Positions 25,827-33,603 of a stretch of DNA of 64,000 nt are shown here, piece by piece. The notes under the pieces are model-generated. The model had not been told where the DNA came from and did no database searches. It was given only the letters and a program-made list of their open reading frames with translations. Source of the stretch: Tsukamurella sp040611135. GTDB taxonomy: Bacteria; Actinomycetota; Actinomycetes; Mycobacteriales; Mycobacteriaceae. How positions within the stretch are numbered: the first letter of the stretch is position 1; the number at the start of each line of letters is the position of its first letter. Made by a program: the position numbers and the translations under genes. Location of the stretch: positions 109,249-173,248 of the forward strand of contig NZ_JBEXNL010000009.1 of assembly GCF_040611135.1 (NCBI RefSeq). The letters are read 5' to 3'.

Positions 25827-26765
25827 TCAGGCACCGTCGGCGATGACGACCGCGCCGTCGGTGCCGGACCCGTAACAGGACCGGAGAAAGCTGCGGAAGC
25901 CGTCGACGATGCCCGTCGCGTGCACCTCACCGATCAGTGTCTCCGCGGTGACCCGGACGCCGGGCAGGGGATCCCGACGGATCAGGTCCAGGGTCTGCAG
26001 GTAGCGGGCCGACAGATCGCGGTACAGCGCCTCCGGGCCGGAACCCTCGCTGGCGTTGACGGTCAGGTGCAGGCGGCCGGGTCCGGCCCCGCCCGTGCGC
26101 AGCCGCTCCCGGTACAGGCGGTAGACCTCGCTCTCGGACGAGAGGACACCCGGGCTGCTGGCACCCACCGTCCGGAACAACCGGCTGGGCCGGGCGAAGG
26201 CGTACAGCGAGAACAGCGCGCCGTAGGAGTAGCCGAAGAGGCCGGCATCGTCGGGGTCGATGCGCCAGCCGGCTGCGATCTCGGGATGCAGTTCGTCCTC
26301 GATGAAGCTCAGGAACCGGTCGGCACCGGTCGACGAGAGCTCGTCGACGATCCGGCGGAAGGTCTCCTCCGGGAGCAGGCCGCGGTCGACGCGCGGTCGC
26401 AGGTGGTCGGCCATCTGATGTGGGAAGGGCTCGCCGGGCGGGACCAGATCCCGATTGCGTACTCGGATGAAGTCGCGGGCATCGTCCCCGACGTAACCGA
26501 TCGCCACCTGGACGTGGGGCCGCACCGGACGGACCGGATCGAGCGACATCGCCGCCCCGAGCGGCGCGGTGAGCGCGACCTGCATGTTCGCGTCGGTCAC
26601 GTAGAGCACCGGCAGCGGATCCGTGCCGAGCGCGTACGCGGGCGGGACCGTGACCCACACGCCGAACGGGGCGCCGACGGCCTCGGACCGGATGGTGAAG
26701 AACCGCGTACCCGGGATCATCTCGCTCAGTTCGGGTGCTCCGGGGGTGAGGGACGATCCGTTCAT
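25827..26765 (-). CDS. Alpha/beta hydrolase, esterase (IroE/Fes-like) family
   Basis: A 312-residue serine hydrolase resembling siderophore and S-formylglutathione-type esterases: nucleophile in FGYSYGALFS, LPVLYVTDANMQ near the start, and a candidate acid/His in the C-terminal part (GEVHATG). ATG 26765 has a GGAG upstream; the longer frame lacks homology. No signal peptide is visible, so it is probably cytoplasmic. Single gene, divergent from the FUSC gene; substrate unknown. Confidence 0.78.
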   Translation of the reverse strand: MNGSSLTPGAPELSEMIPGTRFFTIRSEAVGAPFGVWVTVPPAYALGTDPLPVLYVTDANMQVALTAPLGAAMSLDPVRPVRPHVQVAIGYVGDDARDFIRVRNRDLVPPGEPFPHQMADHLRPRVDRGLLPEETFRRIVDELSSTGADRFLSFIEDELHPEIAAGWRIDPDDAGLFGYSYGALFSLYAFARPSRLFRTVGASSPGVLSSESEVYRLYRERLRTGGAGPGRLHLTVNASEGSGPEALYRDLSARYLQTLDLIRRDPLPGVRVTAETLIGEVHATGIVDGFRSFLRSCYGSGTDGAVVIADGA

Positions 26766-26917
26766 GGGGTTCTCCGATCGCGTGGGGATTGCGCACCGAA
26801 CCCGTCCAACGGACAGTGTCGGATCGGGCTCTTCAACAATAGAATCCACAATATGTGATAGGTCGTCGGTCCTCGCGATTTCGCGCGAGCCCGCACCGAT
26901 GGCCCGGAAGGAGTCCC

Positions 26918-28786
26918 ATGGCGACGACGGCACTGCGGGCGGTCGGCACCGCCGCGATCCGGGGGCTGCGCCCGGGGCGGCCATTGCACGACCCGACGCG
27001 CCTGGCCCGGGTCGCCGTCGGGATGATCGTGGCCGCCGTGATCGGCTACGCGCTGCACGAACCGGTCGATCAGATGATCCTGTGCGTCGGCGCATTCCTC
27101 AGTGCCATCGGCTGCCTGATGCCGCACACGCGGCACCGGCTGGCGGCCGCCTCGGGCACTGCGGTCGCGCTCGTGGGCGCGGCGGCGGTGGGCGCGGTGA
27201 TCATGCAGCGCTGGTGGGTCGTGATCCCCCTCGTCGCGGTGGGCCTGTTCGTCGGCGGGCTCTGCCGCGTCGTGACCGTCGGATTGAGCATGCGCATCAT
27301 CGTCGTCACCATCACCTTCCTGGCGTTCGCCGAGATCACGCCTTCGCGGAATGAGTGGGGCGGCGAGATCGGCCTGTTCGCCGCGGGCGCGGCGATCATG
27401 GTCGCGGCCCAGTTCCTTCCGCCCTACGAGCCGCGGTACGCGGTCCAGCGCGAGGCGCTCGCCGCGCTGTACGAACGACTCGCGACCGACGGGCCCTACG
27501 GCCCCGCGCTACTCGCGGCCGAGCGGAGCGTCGCCACGGTGCATCGGCTGCCCAACGCCGGGCGGCGCACGGCACTGATCGAACTCGCCGAACAGATCGG
27601 CCGCCTCCGCCTGATCGACGAATCGTCCGCGGCCGACCGGGCCGCCATCGACGACGACCTGCGCGCCGTCGCCGCGGCGATCAGATCGACACCCATTCGG
27701 AGCGATGACTCCCACGTGCGCGACGAAGGTCCGCTGCCGGCCGACGTGGATGCGGCGCTGCGGAGCTGTATCGAGAACGCGATGACGATCGCCACCGGCG
27801 GACCCGCCCGGCGGCCGTCGGACGACCACCTGCCACCGTCCGCCCTCGACCTGGTCCGCGAGGAACTCCGCCCGTCCTCGCCCTACGCGCACCACGCGGC
27901 GCGCCTGGCGGTGTCGGCGGTGGTAGGCCAGCTCGCGGGCATGGCGATCGGAGCCGCACTCGCGCCGCGGATCGTCGAGCCCGCGCACGGCTTCTGGGTC
28001 GTCGTCGCGGTCGTCCTGATCCTCGTGCCCGACTACGGTGAGACCTTCTCCCGCGGTATCGCGCGCACGATCGGCACGCTACTTGGCGCGGCGCTCGGCA
28101 TCGGCATCGCCTTCCTCGGCAATGATCCGCTGCTGCACACGATCATCCTCATCGTCCTCTTCCTGGGTTATCTCGCCTTCCGCTCCTGCGGACAACCGTG
28201 GACCATGTTCTGGGTCGTGGCGTGGATCGGGATCCTCACTCCGGGACCGGAAGGCGCGCTGACCCGCGGGCTGTACACCGTCGTCGGCTGCGTGATCGCC
28301 TTCGCCACCTACGCGATCGCTCCCACCTGGCACCGGCCGCGCCTGCGCGCATCGCTGCTCAGTTGGGCGGACGCCGAGGCCGACCGGCTCGCCGCGCTCG
28401 CCGCGCTCTGGCGCGCTCCGAGCGAGGCGCACCGGCTCACCGTGGCCGAGGCGACCGGGCGCAGCCGCCTCGCCCGCATCGAGTTCACCACCGCGGGCGA
28501 GCTGGCACAGCGTGAGCCCGCCCGGCACGACGAGCCATGGTCGAACGAGAGCATCGACGCGGTGTCCGGCGCGGTGCTCGGAGTCGCCCGTGAGGTGGCC
28601 GCCCTGGCGGGCCGTCAGGAGCTGGACACCGATGCGCAGGCCGGTGCGGAGAACGCCGACGACGGTGCCGTCCGCCTGCGTGCGCTCGGCGCCCCGGCCG
28701 ACGAAGGTCCCGGAGCCGGCGCCGATGAACCACTCGGCGCCGCGATCGATTCGCTGGCCTCGGCCCTGCCGCGTCCGGGCCGGTAG
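26918..28786 (+). CDS. FUSC family membrane protein (aromatic acid exporter-like)
   Basis: A 622-residue protein with two blocks of hydrophobic helices (about residues 30-160 and 335-470), each followed by a long cytoplasmic domain. This is the FUSC/YccS/AaeB architecture linked to efflux of hydroxylated aromatic acids. ATG 26918 is chosen for GGAAGGAG six nt upstream. Export of toxic acids would fit the surrounding catabolic genes, but function is inferred from family only. Confidence 0.82.
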   Translation: MATTALRAVGTAAIRGLRPGRPLHDPTRLARVAVGMIVAAVIGYALHEPVDQMILCVGAFLSAIGCLMPHTRHRLAAASGTAVALVGAAAVGAVIMQRWWVVIPLVAVGLFVGGLCRVVTVGLSMRIIVVTITFLAFAEITPSRNEWGGEIGLFAAGAAIMVAAQFLPPYEPRYAVQREALAALYERLATDGPYGPALLAAERSVATVHRLPNAGRRTALIELAEQIGRLRLIDESSAADRAAIDDDLRAVAAAIRSTPIRSDDSHVRDEGPLPADVDAALRSCIENAMTIATGGPARRPSDDHLPPSALDLVREELRPSSPYAHHAARLAVSAVVGQLAGMAIGAALAPRIVEPAHGFWVVVAVVLILVPDYGETFSRGIARTIGTLLGAALGIGIAFLGNDPLLHTIILIVLFLGYLAFRSCGQPWTMFWVVAWIGILTPGPEGALTRGLYTVVGCVIAFATYAIAPTWHRPRLRASLLSWADAEADRLAALAALWRAPSEAHRLTVAEATGRSRLARIEFTTAGELAQREPARHDEPWSNESIDAVSGAVLGVAREVAALAGRQELDTDAQAGAENADDGAVRLRALGAPADEGPGAGADEPLGAAIDSLASALPRPGR

Positions 28787-28807
28787 GCCCGCTCCGCCGG
28801 CACGCCG

Positions 28808-29650
28808 TCAGCGGGACGAATCGGCGTACCCGTGGCTTCGGAGACGTTGGAGTGCACCGTCGGCGGCCGCGCTCTCGGCTTGATAGCCGTAGAGCGTAGC
28901 GCCGGGGAGTGAGGGCACGTCGAGTCCCTCGTAGCGCAGACACAGGTCACCCACCAGAGGATGCCGGACGCGCTTGATCCCCGCCCGGTGGATCTCGACG
29001 TCGTGGCGCCCCCACAGCGTGCGGAACTCCTCCACGGAGCTCAGCTCGTGCACCAGGGCCTCCACGGCCCGGACATCGCCCGGACGGGCGAGGGCGAGGC
29101 GTAGGAGCGCCACCACATGACGGGCCATCAGGTCTCGGTCCTCGCCGTAGTACGCACGAGCGTCGTCGTCCCCGAAGACGTACCGGGCGAGGTTCGGCGC
29201 ACCGTCGGCCCGCTCGACGACGGGCGAGTACAGGGCGTAACCCAGGGGGTTGGCCGCGACGATGTCCAGGCGGCTGTTCTGGACGACGACGGGGATCTCG
29301 CCCATCGCGGCGATCATCGCTGAAACGAGCGGCGAGAGTTCCGGCTCGGCAGGGGCCACGAAGGGCGGCAGGGTGAGCCCGGCGAGATCGAACAGGTGCG
29401 CCGTCTCCACCGGGTCGAGCCGCAGGGCCGCGGCGATGGCCCGCAGTACGTCCTCGGAGACTCCCCGGGCGCGGCCGCGCTCGATCTGGACGTAGTAGTC
29501 GGTGCTGACGTTCGCCAGCGCGGCCACCTCCTCGCGCCGCAGGCCGGGAACGCGACGAAGGCCGGACTCGGGGAGTCCGGCCTCCGACGGCGTCACCTTT
29601 GCGCGACGCGTGGTGAGGAAGTGACCGATGCCGCTGTCACCCTGTCCCAT
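28808..29650 (-). CDS. XRE-family regulator with MmyB-like ligand domain
   Basis: A 280-residue regulator: N-terminal helix-turn-helix (GLRREEVAALANVSTDYYVQ, then IERGRARGVSEDVLRAIAAA) and a C-terminal MmyB/MLTR-like ligand-binding domain (VAANPLGYALYSP). Such proteins bind fatty-acid-like ligands. It follows two hydrolase genes with 21 nt between, and may also have its own leaderless promoter. Confidence 0.9.
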   Translation of the reverse strand: MGQGDSGIGHFLTTRRAKVTPSEAGLPESGLRRVPGLRREEVAALANVSTDYYVQIERGRARGVSEDVLRAIAAALRLDPVETAHLFDLAGLTLPPFVAPAEPELSPLVSAMIAAMGEIPVVVQNSRLDIVAANPLGYALYSPVVERADGAPNLARYVFGDDDARAYYGEDRDLMARHVVALLRLALARPGDVRAVEALVHELSSVEEFRTLWGRHDVEIHRAGIKRVRHPLVGDLCLRYEGLDVPSLPGATLYGYQAESAAADGALQRLRSHGYADSSR

Positions 29651-29657
29651 AACAACA

Positions 29658-29663
29658 ATCGTA
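29658..29663 (-). promoter_or_regulatory. Putative -10 of a leaderless promoter (TACGAT)
   Basis: On the minus strand TACGAT is followed by exactly 7 nt and then the ATG at 29650. No ribosome site is present. This spacing fits transcription starting at the first base of the start codon, as is frequent in actinobacteria. Confidence 0.4.
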
Positions 29664-29671
29664 CGCGTCCC

Positions 29672-30577
29672 TCACCCGAGGTGGGTTCGGAACCACGTCA
29701 CCATCCGCTCCGGGTTCTCCGGGAAGTAGTTGTACCCGTCGAACCTTCGCGTGGTGCCTTCGATCCACAGCAGTTCCTTCTCCTGCGCACCGACGGCGGC
29801 GTGGATCCGCTCCACGTCGGCCGGCGTCGTGTTCGCGTCGTGGTGCACCTGCGCGATCAAGGTGGGCGCCGTGACCGCCGCGGCATGCCGACTCGGGTCC
29901 AACTCGTCTGGGTCGTAGCCCGTCGCCGCGCGGTACTCGGGTGCGAAGGCCGCGTACGCGGCCTCGTCGTACCCGAGCGCGCTCCGCGCCAGAGCGCCGA
30001 GCGACACCGGCTGCACCGCGACCAGCGCCGCGATGCCCACCATGCGGCCGGGTTCGCGGTCGAACGCCACGAACGTCGAATCGGCTCCGAGGCAACGACT
30101 CAGGAGACCGATCCGGTCGTTCCCGTCGGCACCGTCGGGCGTCAGTCCCAGGCGTTCCCGGCCGTACCGGAGCGAGGCGAGGACATCGCGCGACTCCTGT
30201 TCCCCGATGGTGACGACGCCCTTGTTCGCCTCCCCGCTGCGCCCGTGGTTGCGCAGGTCGTAGGCGAGCACGTTGTAGCCGGCGTCGTGCAGGTTCCGGT
30301 AGTCCGGCAGGAAGTTCACCTCGAAGTCGATGAACTGGTCGAACGGAGCCACGTGTCCCGGATAGCCGTAGCGGTTGCACGGCATCGGATGGTTGGCGAT
30401 GACCAGGCGTTCCGAGTCCGCGGGGATGAACCACCCGGACAGCTCGACGCCGTCCACGGCGGTGAAGGTCACGTCCTCGAACTCGAGGCCGTAGTCCGCC
30501 GGGGTGCGCAGAATCGGGGGCCGCGCGGTGTGCGTCAGCCCCCGAACCAGGCCGCTGATCTGCTCCGGTGAGGTCAC
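29672..30577 (-). CDS. Alpha/beta hydrolase with Cys at nucleophile position
   Basis: A 301-residue alpha/beta fold protein. The strand-turn-helix elbow reads LLSRCLGAD, placing Cys162 where Ser is usual. An acidic loop (HHDANTT) is present, but the usual catalytic His position near the C-terminus reads EGTTRRFDGYNYF with no His. It may be a thiol hydrolase or a non-hydrolytic member. GTG 30577 overlaps the stop of the upstream hydrolase gene (GTGA). Confidence 0.75.
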   Translation of the reverse strand: MTSPEQISGLVRGLTHTARPPILRTPADYGLEFEDVTFTAVDGVELSGWFIPADSERLVIANHPMPCNRYGYPGHVAPFDQFIDFEVNFLPDYRNLHDAGYNVLAYDLRNHGRSGEANKGVVTIGEQESRDVLASLRYGRERLGLTPDGADGNDRIGLLSRCLGADSTFVAFDREPGRMVGIAALVAVQPVSLGALARSALGYDEAAYAAFAPEYRAATGYDPDELDPSRHAAAVTAPTLIAQVHHDANTTPADVERIHAAVGAQEKELLWIEGTTRRFDGYNYFPENPERMVTWFRTHLG

Positions 30578-31509
30578 AGGTGCTTCTGGTAGAAGGGGAT
30601 CAGGGCATCGAGCGCGATCTTGACCGGCTCCGGCTTGTCGTACAGGTCGTAGTGCGACCAGCCCTCGGCCACCACGATCTGCTTGTCCTTCGACGCGGCC
30701 CGGCGCAGCAGCTCGTAGCCGTCCCGGTACGCGCCGAACGCGCCCGGCTTGTCACCGACGACGATGCACAGCGGCTGCGTGAGCAGCTTCTCGACGCGGT
30801 TGAAAGCGTCCCAGCCCACCGCGACGTTCTGGTGCGAGAAGAGCGCGCGGTTGACGCCGTGCTCCGCGCGACCACGATCGGAGCGGTAGTACTCAGTGGC
30901 CTCGGCGGTGTCGATCTCGGTGATGCCGAGCTCCGCGGCCTTCGCCGGCGACTCGGGCAGCAGGTCGTCGACCCGCAGCTGGGCGCCCTTGACCTCGGCG
31001 GTGCGCTGCGCGGCCTGCGCCTCCATGGCGGCGATCGGGTCGTAGCCGGTGAACGCCTCCTGCATGAGGCGACCGTAGTTGGCGCCCGTCACGGTGCCGA
31101 GTGCCTTGATCCGGCGCTCGGTCATCGTGGCGTTGACGGCGTAGCCGCCCGCGCCGCAGATGCCGAGCGCGCCGATCCGGTCCTCGTCCACGTAGGGCAG
31201 GGTCACCAGGTAGTCGATGACGTAGCTGAAGTCCTGCACGCGGAAGGTCGGGTCCTCGAGGTAGCGGGGCTCGCCGCCGCTGGCGCCCTGGAAGCTGGCG
31301 TCGGGCACGATGACGACGAAGCCGGCCTCGGCGATCGCCTTGCCGTACACGGAGCCCGAGGTCTGCTCCTTGCAGCTGCCGATCGGGTGCGCGCTGATCA
31401 CGGCGGGGTACTTCTGCGTGGCGTCGAAGCCGGGCGGGAAGTAGATGTCGGCGGCGATGTCCCAGTAGAGCGCGGGCAGCGACACGGTCTCGATGTTGGG
31501 GGTGCTCAT
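30574..31509 (-). CDS. Alpha/beta hydrolase (YcjY/dienelactone hydrolase-like) with Cys nucleophile
   Basis: A 311-residue hydrolase beginning MSTPNIETVSLPALYWDIAA. The elbow is ALGICGAGGY with Cys118 as presumed nucleophile, as in dienelactone hydrolases and some YcjY-like proteins; His in AEGWSHYDLY and an Asp in VVGDKPGAFG could complete a triad. ATG 31509 has GGAG upstream. It is transcribed with a second Cys-type hydrolase and the MmyB-like regulator, below a strong terminator that separates it from the SMP-30 gene. Confidence 0.8.
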   Translation of the reverse strand: MSTPNIETVSLPALYWDIAADIYFPPGFDATQKYPAVISAHPIGSCKEQTSGSVYGKAIAEAGFVVIVPDASFQGASGGEPRYLEDPTFRVQDFSYVIDYLVTLPYVDEDRIGALGICGAGGYAVNATMTERRIKALGTVTGANYGRLMQEAFTGYDPIAAMEAQAAQRTAEVKGAQLRVDDLLPESPAKAAELGITEIDTAEATEYYRSDRGRAEHGVNRALFSHQNVAVGWDAFNRVEKLLTQPLCIVVGDKPGAFGAYRDGYELLRRAASKDKQIVVAEGWSHYDLYDKPEPVKIALDALIPFYQKHL

Positions 31510-31560
31510 GATGATGTCTCCATCTGTTCTGGCTCGGCTTACGTGATCGACGATATGGCG

Positions 31561-31611
31561 CGGGCCGGGGAGGTGGCAGGGGCTCTCAGCCCCCCTCACC
31601 TCCCCGGCCCG
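31561..31611 (-). terminator. Large hairpin terminator downstream of SMP-30 gene
   Basis: A perfect 15-bp outer stem (31561-31575 with 31597-31611) encloses an inner GGGGCT/AGCCCC stem (31579-31584 with 31588-31593). It lies 39 nt beyond the SMP-30 stop and before the next operon. Confidence 0.75.
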
Positions 31612-31615
31612 ACGG

Positions 31616-31629
31616 TGCGCGATCGCGCA
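31616..31629. promoter_or_regulatory. 14-bp perfect palindrome TGCGCGATCGCGCA
   Basis: The palindrome lies between the SMP-30 stop and the terminator hairpin. It could be an operator for the hydrolase operon starting at 31509 or part of the 3' structure. CG-rich palindromes arise easily at this GC content. Confidence 0.25.
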
Positions 31630-31649
31630 GGTCACGCGGGTTGTCCGGA

Positions 31650-32543
31650 CTACGCGGGGACGTCGACCTTCACCGCGATGAGCGCCGCCTGCGGATCCGC
31701 CTTGCGCTCGGTGGGATCGAAGCTGGGCGCGGTGGCGACGAAGAGCGTCCGGCCGTCGGAACCGCCGAGGGCGCAGGCGAAGACGCCTGTGCCCGGCGAG
31801 TACTCGTCGACGATCTCCCCGCCGGGCAGCACCCGGACGCAGCGGCCGTGCGCGAAGTCGGCCACCCACAGCGCCCCTTCCGAATCGAGCGCGCAGCCGT
31901 CCGCGGCGACGACCATGTCGCCCAGGGCCGCGAACGCGTCCGACTGGGTGCTGGGATCGCCGTAGCGGGCCCACTCCCGACGGTTTGTGAGGCTACCGTC
32001 GGGCTGAATGTCGAACGCCGTCGTGCGGTTGCCGAAGGACTCGTCGACGATGAGCACGCCGTCGGTGATCACGCTGCCGTTGGGGAAGAACAGGCCGTCG
32101 GCGGCCTCGTGCACCGAGCCGTCGGGATCGACCCGCCAGATCGACGTGGACTTCAGCGGCTCTCCGGCGAACAGGTCGAAGCCGAAGTGCCCCACGTAGG
32201 CCCGGCCGCTGGACTGGTCGACCACGACCTCGTTGCCCCACCCGACGAGCTTGCCCGACAGGTCGCCGTGCACCACGATGGCGCCGTCCGGCTCCCGGCG
32301 CAGGAGCGCGTGGTTCGTCATCGAGACTGCCACGAGGCGGCCGTCGGGGAGCCAGTCGATGCCGGCGGTCTGGTCCGGCGCCGCCATCTCGACGCGGAGG
32401 TCGGAACCGTCCTCCTTCGCCGACAAGATGCGGTTCGTGTACAGATCGGACACCCAGACCCGCCCGTCGTGCCAACGCGGGCCCTCGAGGAAGGTGTGCC
32501 CGGAGAGGACCGTGACGGCCTCCCGGCTCGCGGTCTCAGCCAT
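31650..32543 (-). CDS. SMP-30/gluconolactonase/LRE family protein
   Basis: A 297-residue six-bladed propeller enzyme. Visible features: LEGPRWHDGRVWVSDL (metal-binding Glu near the start), PDQTAGIDWLPDGRL, a PNG motif in GLFFPNGSVI, and VAADGCALDSEGALW with the late metal ligand region. Members hydrolyse sugar or other lactones with Ca or Zn. ATG 32543 has GAAGGAG and overlaps the upstream hydrolase stop by 8 nt. Third gene of the 36434-31650 operon. Confidence 0.88.
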   Translation of the reverse strand: MAETASREAVTVLSGHTFLEGPRWHDGRVWVSDLYTNRILSAKEDGSDLRVEMAAPDQTAGIDWLPDGRLVAVSMTNHALLRREPDGAIVVHGDLSGKLVGWGNEVVVDQSSGRAYVGHFGFDLFAGEPLKSTSIWRVDPDGSVHEAADGLFFPNGSVITDGVLIVDESFGNRTTAFDIQPDGSLTNRREWARYGDPSTQSDAFAALGDMVVAADGCALDSEGALWVADFAHGRCVRVLPGGEIVDEYSPGTGVFACALGGSDGRTLFVATAPSFDPTERKADPQAALIAVKVDVPA

Positions 32544-33603
32544 GATCGTTCTCCTTCGGTTGGTGGGGATTGCTTGTCGTCGGGTGCTCACGGTCCTTCA
32601 TGAGCAGGTCGGTCAGGACCTGGGTCGCCTCCCACGGGATGAGGTGGCCCACTCCGGGCACCTCGACGTATTCGGCTCCCGGGATCAGTTCCGCCAGGCT
32701 GTGCCCGTTCGCGGGTACGACGACCCGGTCAGCGGCGCCCTGGACGATCACGGTGGGGGTGTAGATGTGCCGCAGCCGGCTCGGATCGCGCCACGCGTTG
32801 ATGGCGCGCCCCTGGCAGAACGCCCCGTAGCGGGAGGTGCCCCGCACGAGGTTCTGCGCGGCGAACTCCTCGAGCCGGTTGTCCGGCGGCTCGTACCCGG
32901 CGGCGGTGAACTTGTGCAGCGCGTCGAGGAAGTCGGTGAGCTGCTGCTTCGTCGGCCGCCGGATATCGCGGCCGGACGGGAACGCGATCCCCGCCGCCAG
33001 GCTCACCCCATGGGGGTTGGCCGTGAACGCCGGCACCGGCGGGATCGTGGCACACAGGACGAGCCTGTCGACCCGGTGCGGATGGCGCATCGCGAACTCC
33101 TGCGCGATCATCCCGCCCATCGACTGCCCGAACACGGTCGCGGTCTCGAGCCCGCACGCGGTGAGCACGTCGGCGATGTCGTCCGCCATGTCGCTGATCG
33201 TGAAGGGCATCGGCGCCCGCCGCGACCATCCGGTCCCCCGGTTGTCCACGCGGATCACGCGGAAGTGCTTCTCCAGCTCCGACACCCACACGGTGGGCCA
33301 GCCGATCCCGCTACCGGTGAACCCGTTGATCAGAACCAACGCCGGGCCGCGCCCGCCCTCGTGCCAATTGATGTGCGGACGGCGGCGACGCCCGCCGAGC
33401 GCGCGCCGCCACAGCTGCTCGTACCGGATCCCCCACCCCACGCCGGTCGAGATCGCCGTGGCCAGCGCGGGCCGGCGGTACAGGCTGAGCACCGTGGCGC
33501 CGGCCATCTCGAGCAGCCGGTCGGACAGGGTCTCGGGCTCGGCGAGCTCGATCGGCGCACCGTCCTCGTCCTGGTCCTCGACCCGGATCTCCATCGAAGT
33601 CAC
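32536..33603 (-). CDS. Alpha/beta fold hydrolase
   Basis: A 355-residue serine hydrolase: oxyanion region LINGFTGSGIGWP, nucleophile VFGQSMGGMIAQ, acid in GAADRVVVP, His in GVGHLIPWE. The N-terminal about 90 residues are an extra helical segment. GTG 33603 overlaps the stop of the upstream fusion gene (GTGA) and lies just after AGAAGGAG; ATG 33594 is an alternative. Coupling to a PhaC-like/adenylation fusion and a lactonase suggests lipid or polyester-like ester turnover (inference). Confidence 0.85.
   Translation of the reverse strand: MTSMEIRVEDQDEDGAPIELAEPETLSDRLLEMAGATVLSLYRRPALATAISTGVGWGIRYEQLWRRALGGRRRRPHINWHEGGRGPALVLINGFTGSGIGWPTVWVSELEKHFRVIRVDNRGTGWSRRAPMPFTISDMADDIADVLTACGLETATVFGQSMGGMIAQEFAMRHPHRVDRLVLCATIPPVPAFTANPHGVSLAAGIAFPSGRDIRRPTKQQLTDFLDALHKFTAAGYEPPDNRLEEFAAQNLVRGTSRYGAFCQGRAINAWRDPSRLRHIYTPTVIVQGAADRVVVPANGHSLAELIPGAEYVEVPGVGHLIPWEATQVLTDLLMKDREHPTTSNPHQPKENDHG

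Noticed and set aside
26063..26796. Second open frames within the IroE-like esterase region
   Set aside because: They are out-of-frame shadows; only the 25827-26765 frame shows the GYSYG motif and a continuous fold.
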